The notes beneath the pieces were generated by a model that saw only the letters and a program-made list of their open reading frames with translations, was not told the origin of the DNA and did not search any database. Below, in pieces: positions 60,653-64,000 of a DNA stretch of 64,000 bases. The number at the start of each line of letters is the position of its first letter. Position 1 is the stretch's first letter. Made by a program: the position numbers and the translations under genes. Origin of the DNA: Lachnospiraceae bacterium (GTDB lineage Bacteria > Bacillota > Clostridia > Lachnospirales > Lachnospiraceae); the NCBI GenBank assembly GCA_017618195.1, contig JAFZUW010000010.1, positions 1 to 64,000 on the forward strand, given 5' to 3'.

Positions 60653-62668
60653 ATGGCAAGATCTTTGGAAGAACTGCAGAAGCAGTATAACAGCATAGCG
60701 AAGAAAAACGCGTTTAAACAGCGCCCGCAGGGCGGTCCGAGAGGCCGCGGAATGATGGGCGGCAAGCCGAAGAGCGCAAAGAAGACGATCGGTCGTCTGC
60801 TTACTTACATGAGAGGCTTCCGGCTCCGTTTCGGACTCGTGCTCGCATGTATGCTTCTTACGACCGTAACAAGCCTCTTCGGAGGATATCTCCTTGCTCC
60901 GATCATCAATAAGATCACGTCCGCGATCCCGCAGGCGAAGATTGAGCGGATGATCACGGTGCATGACGACGAGAACAGTGAGAAGGCTCCCGCGGAGCAG
61001 GAAGAAAAGGCGAAAGAGCCGTCCGTCTTTGAGAAACTGACGGACCGCTGGATCAGCGACCTTACGGAGCAGGTATTCCCGGGTGATGACAGGGTTATGA
61101 CTTATGTTCTGACCGCACTTATCCTGCTCGGATCCATCTACTGTATCGGCGTTATTACGACATATGTACAGGCACGATTGATGCTGTCCATATCACAGGG
61201 AATGATCGAAAGGATACGAAACGAGCTGTTCGAGAAGCTTCAGAGGCTTCCCGTCCGGTATTTCGATTCGCACCAGACCGGTGAGATCATGTCCCGCTTT
61301 ACGAACGATATCGACAACATTGATGTCATGATCAACAACTCGCTGACGCAGCTGATCTCCGGAAGCGTCACGCTGATCGGAACATTTGTCTTTATGATCA
61401 CGACGAGCTGGATCCTGACCATCATCACGGTTTTGTTCATCCCGCTGTTCCTGATCGGCGGATTCACGATCGGCAAGCTGAGCCGCAAATACTACGCGGC
61501 GCAGCAGAGTGCTCTCGGCGCGGTAAACGGCTACATCGAAGAGACGGTTACCGGTCAGAAGATCGTCAAGGTCTTCAACCACGAGGAGTGCTGTGTGGAG
61601 GAGTTCTCCGCGCTGAACGACGATATGCGTGAGAAGCAGTTCAAGGCGCAGTTCTGGGGTGGCGTGACCGGACCGATCATGGGCAATACCTCGCAGATTT
61701 CCTATGCGGTAACGGTCGGAGTCGGCGGCGTACTGATGATCCTCGGAAAGATTTCCGCCGGCGGACTCACCGTATTTGCCGGATACTCCCGCCAGTTCGC
61801 GATGCCGATCAACATGCTTTCCCAGCAGATGGCTACGATGTTCTCGGCACTTGCCGGAGCGGAGAGAGTATTCGAGGTTATGGACGAAGTGCCTGAGGCT
61901 CCGGACGCACCCGGTGCAAACCCGATGCCCGACATGAAGGGCCACGTCATCATGGAGCATGTGACGTTCGGATACAATCCGGACAAGACCGTCCTCAAGG
62001 ATATCAACCTCTACGCAAAGCCCGGACAGAAGATCGCATTTGTCGGCTCCACCGGTGCAGGAAAGACGACGATCACGAACCTTTTGAACCGTTTCTACGA
62101 CATCAACGAAGGTACGATCACGATCGACGGCGTAAACGTAAAAGATATCGAGAGGGACGTGCTTCGTAAGAATATCGCAATGGTACTTCAGGATACGCAC
62201 CTGTTCTCCGGAACGGTTATGGAAAATATCCGCTACGGCCGTCTCGATGCAACCGACGAGGAAGTAATCGCGGCAGCGAAGACCGCAAGCGCGCACAGCT
62301 TTATCATGCGTCTTTCGGACGGCTACCAGACGAAGCTCGAAGGAGACGGAGCGAACCTTTCGCAAGGTCAGAGACAGCTTCTCAATATCGCCAGAGCGGC
62401 GCTTTCGAAGGCTCCGATCCTTGTTCTCGATGAGGCAACGAGTTCGGTCGATACCCGTACCGAGCGTCACATCGAGCACGGTATGGACCGCCTGATGAAG
62501 GACCGCACCACATTTGTTATCGCACACCGCCTGTCGACGGTTCGAAACGCCAACGCAATCATGGTTCTCGAACACGGCGAGATTATCGAGCGAGGCGATC
62601 ACGACGATCTTCTCAAGCAGAAGGGCCGGTATTACGAATTGTATACGGGCGCAACCGAACTGGATTAA
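60653..62668 (+). CDS. ABC exporter half-transporter B
   Basis: A 671-residue exporter half, partner of the one before. It opens with a long basic cytoplasmic stretch (PQGGPRGRGMMGGKPKSAKK), has six membrane helices with an unusually large outer loop between the first two (about 70 residues, DDENSEKAPAEQEEKAKEP), and a canonical ATPase: GSTGAGKTTITNLL, NLSQGQRQLLNIARAAL and ILVLDEATSSVDTRTE with the catalytic Glu, then IAHRLST with the His. The pair is therefore one degenerate and one canonical site. The start lies 4 bases after the stop of the first half. Confidence 0.9.
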   Translation: MARSLEELQKQYNSIAKKNAFKQRPQGGPRGRGMMGGKPKSAKKTIGRLLTYMRGFRLRFGLVLACMLLTTVTSLFGGYLLAPIINKITSAIPQAKIERMITVHDDENSEKAPAEQEEKAKEPSVFEKLTDRWISDLTEQVFPGDDRVMTYVLTALILLGSIYCIGVITTYVQARLMLSISQGMIERIRNELFEKLQRLPVRYFDSHQTGEIMSRFTNDIDNIDVMINNSLTQLISGSVTLIGTFVFMITTSWILTIITVLFIPLFLIGGFTIGKLSRKYYAAQQSALGAVNGYIEETVTGQKIVKVFNHEECCVEEFSALNDDMREKQFKAQFWGGVTGPIMGNTSQISYAVTVGVGGVLMILGKISAGGLTVFAGYSRQFAMPINMLSQQMATMFSALAGAERVFEVMDEVPEAPDAPGANPMPDMKGHVIMEHVTFGYNPDKTVLKDINLYAKPGQKIAFVGSTGAGKTTITNLLNRFYDINEGTITIDGVNVKDIERDVLRKNIAMVLQDTHLFSGTVMENIRYGRLDATDEEVIAAAKTASAHSFIMRLSDGYQTKLEGDGANLSQGQRQLLNIARAALSKAPILVLDEATSSVDTRTERHIEHGMDRLMKDRTTFVIAHRLSTVRNANAIMVLEHGEIIERGDHDDLLKQKGRYYELYTGATELD

Positions 62669-62676
62669 ATTTCCAA

Positions 62677-62706
62677 AGAGCCGATGCTTTTCAAAGTATC
62701 GGCTCT
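62677..62706 (+). terminator. Terminator of the exporter operon
   Basis: AGAGCCGATGCTTT pairs with AAAGTATCGGCTCT (one G-T pair) around TC, so the loop opens to about 4-6 bases. The T run behind is short. Confidence 0.65.
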
Positions 62707-62717
62707 TATGGTACAAT
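62689..62717 (+). promoter_or_regulatory. Promoter of the sugar-sensing lipoprotein gene
   Basis: TACAAT (62712-62717) with TTTCAA 17 bases upstream (62689-62694), overlapping the right arm of the terminator. A GGAAAATG box follows near 62788. Confidence 0.5.
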
Positions 62718-62804
62718 GGGAAAAGGAGGCATTTGAGGCCGGTACACGGAGCAGGTATCGGGAGAACCGTATCGTTCTCGCCGTTACGGAAAATGGGGTA
62801 GTTT

Positions 62805-63776
62805 ATGTTCAGAAAAAGATTGTGCGTAATAAGTCTTGTACTGCTGCTTGTCCTGACGGGGTGCGGCAAGGGCGGAGAGGAAAAGGGCGACACCAGGCTT
62901 GTGCTTGGGTTCAGCCAGATCGGAAGCGAAAGCGCGTGGCGGATCGGAAACACGAGAGACATTGAAGAGCAGGCCGCCGCGTACGGCATCGGACTGATGC
63001 TTGAAAATGCAAATCAGAAGCAGGAGAACCAGATTGCGGCGATACGGCGCTTTATTGCCTATAAGGTGGACGCGATCGTATTTTCCCCGGTTGTAGAGGA
63101 AGGCTGGGACAACGTGCTCTTAGAGGCGAAGGACGCCGGAATTCCGGTAATCCTCGTGGACAGGGACATCAATACCGAGCAGGAGGGGCTTACCACGTGC
63201 CTGATCGGCGCCGACTTCTATAAGGAAGGCGTCATGGCAGCAGAGTACCTGATCCGCAAGGCGGACAGTCTCGGTTTAGAGCATGTCAATATTGTCGAGA
63301 TCACCGGCACGGAGCATTCGACACCCATGCGTCAGCGGCAGGCGGGCTTCATGGATACGATTGCCGGGGACCCGCGCATGAACGTTCTCGAAAGCATCGA
63401 CGGAGACTTCTTAAAGAGCCGCGGCGCGGAATGCATGCGGTATTATCTTCAGAAATACGGCGATACGATCGATATCGTGTTCTCACATAACGACGAGATG
63501 ACGATCGGAGCGCTTCCCGAGATTGAAAAGGCCGGACTCGTGCCCGGAAGGGACATCATCATCATTTCAATTGACGGCGGCCAGGAGGCGATTGACGTTT
63601 TGAAGGAGGGCAAGATCAACTGCGTGGTGGAGTGCACTCCGAAACTCGGCAAGGAACTGATGGAAACCGCGATCAAACTGAAGAACGGGGAGAAGGTCGA
63701 ACCGGTGATCCATCCCGTTGAGCAGGTATTCAGCGATGAGATAAACGTTTCCGCGATCGCCCCGAGAGGGTACTAG
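62805..63776 (+). CDS. YtfQ-like sugar-binding lipoprotein
   Basis: A 323-residue periplasmic-binding-protein-type lipoprotein. MFRKRLCVISLVLLLVLTGC is a signal with lipobox. LVLGFSQIGSESAWRIGNT is the opening typical of YtfQ (galactofuranose-binding) proteins; AIVFSPVVEEGWDNVL and VILVDRDI follow as in this fold, and a hinge Asp-rich stretch ISIDGGQEAIDVL closes it. No permease or ATPase gene follows; the next gene is a sensor kinase, so it probably delivers a sugar signal to that kinase. ATG 62805 has a weak GGGGTAG upstream. The exact ligand is unknown. Confidence 0.88.
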   Translation: MFRKRLCVISLVLLLVLTGCGKGGEEKGDTRLVLGFSQIGSESAWRIGNTRDIEEQAAAYGIGLMLENANQKQENQIAAIRRFIAYKVDAIVFSPVVEEGWDNVLLEAKDAGIPVILVDRDINTEQEGLTTCLIGADFYKEGVMAAEYLIRKADSLGLEHVNIVEITGTEHSTPMRQRQAGFMDTIAGDPRMNVLESIDGDFLKSRGAECMRYYLQKYGDTIDIVFSHNDEMTIGALPEIEKAGLVPGRDIIIISIDGGQEAIDVLKEGKINCVVECTPKLGKELMETAIKLKNGEKVEPVIHPVEQVFSDEINVSAIAPRGY

Positions 63777-63797
63777 TGCGGGAAAGGCAGGCGCGTA

Positions 63798-64000
63798 ATG
63801 GCCAGAAACAAAAAAGAAAGAAGCATACTCGGGCAGATTACCGATCTGAGCCACCGGCTTGTGTTCATGCTCATGATCCCGATTGTCATCAGCTTGGTAA
63901 TGATGCTTTTTTATGCCGGCAAATACCATAACTCGATCGACCGTATGGAAACCGTCGCCAATCTGAAAACCGTCGTAAACGAGGATATCCCCGGAAGCGG
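63798..64000 (+). CDS. Start of a membrane sensor histidine kinase (cut by window end)
   Basis: Only 67 residues are inside the window: MARNKKERSILGQITDLSHR, then a membrane helix (LVFMLMIPIVISLVMMLFYA) and the beginning of an outer domain. The layout and the position after a YtfQ-like lipoprotein fit a YesM-type sensor kinase, but no catalytic motif is in view. GGAAAGG lies upstream of ATG 63798, and the gene follows the lipoprotein by 21 bases. Confidence 0.55.
   Translation, partial: MARNKKERSILGQITDLSHRLVFMLMIPIVISLVMMLFYAGKYHNSIDRMETVANLKTVVNEDIPGS

Noticed and set aside
61193-62989. 598-residue open frame opposite the second exporter gene
   Set aside because: Shadow of the ABC ATPase frame; composition rich in Arg, His and Val without domains.

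Overview
The window reads as ordinary chromosome from a Gram-positive Clostridia-type bacterium, most likely a Lachnospiraceae relative. The reasons are the strong AGGAGG-type ribosome binding sites with frequent GTG and TTG starts, a T-box leader in front of metG, an Lpl/YtcP-type sugar ABC system without its own ATPase, a LytR-CpsA-Psr protein, many lipoproteins, and a sugar-binding lipoprotein beside a histidine kinase. I see no phage, insertion sequence or CRISPR array.

Layout. 1-262: end of tRNA-Phe, then tRNA-Lys. 337-1953: a PAP2 phosphatase and an unknown protein. 2177-5591 (minus): a compact cluster that looks like a RiPP system: a 35-residue precursor not present as a long ORF, a hairpin attenuator, a radical SAM/SPASM maturase, an HprK-like kinase, a TraX-family membrane protein and an S24/S26 peptidase. 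5677-6993 (minus): a secreted protein whose C-terminal region recurs in the CAP-domain protein at 17357. 7224-17203: a CbbX/SpoVK-like AAA+ ATPase, a sugar ABC importer (two permeases and a binding lipoprotein), an LCP protein and a beta-CASP metallo-hydrolase. 17357-22788: the CAP/Ig-like protein, an ECF sigma factor, its probable membrane anti-sigma factor, and a lipoprotein that shares a promoter motif with the sigma gene. 22785-35295: housekeeping genes (prfC, rsmI, tkt, psd, an O-acetylhomoserine sulfhydrylase) mixed with envelope genes (an OpgB-like phosphoglycerol transferase, a zinc-ribbon membrane protein, a PQQ-propeller lipoprotein). A possible small independent transcript lies at about 33745-33946.

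35661-47627: a flotillin on the minus strand, diverging from a four-gene operon of PP2C phosphatase, membrane Ser/Thr kinase, small membrane protein and a 2363-residue surface protein with Ig-like repeats. 47624-50010: T-box-controlled metG. 50272-55981: an FtsX-like permease with an atypical ATPase, 4-alpha-glucanotransferase, a small membrane protein and a metallo-hydrolase. 56152-58241: a second ECF sigma factor followed by a protein that joins a short cytoplasmic region and a membrane helix to a complete sugar-binding domain. I read this as an anti-sigma factor that senses sugar directly. 58381-62668: a MarR regulator with a doubled palindromic operator and two ABC exporter half-transporters. 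62805-64000: a YtfQ-like sugar-binding lipoprotein and the start of a sensor kinase.

The theme is envelope sensing and secretion. The two strongest candidates for something new are the minus-strand RiPP cluster and the ECF sigma/solute-binding-domain pair. Several elaborate intergenic palindromes and a recurring GGAAAATG box at promoters are unexplained.
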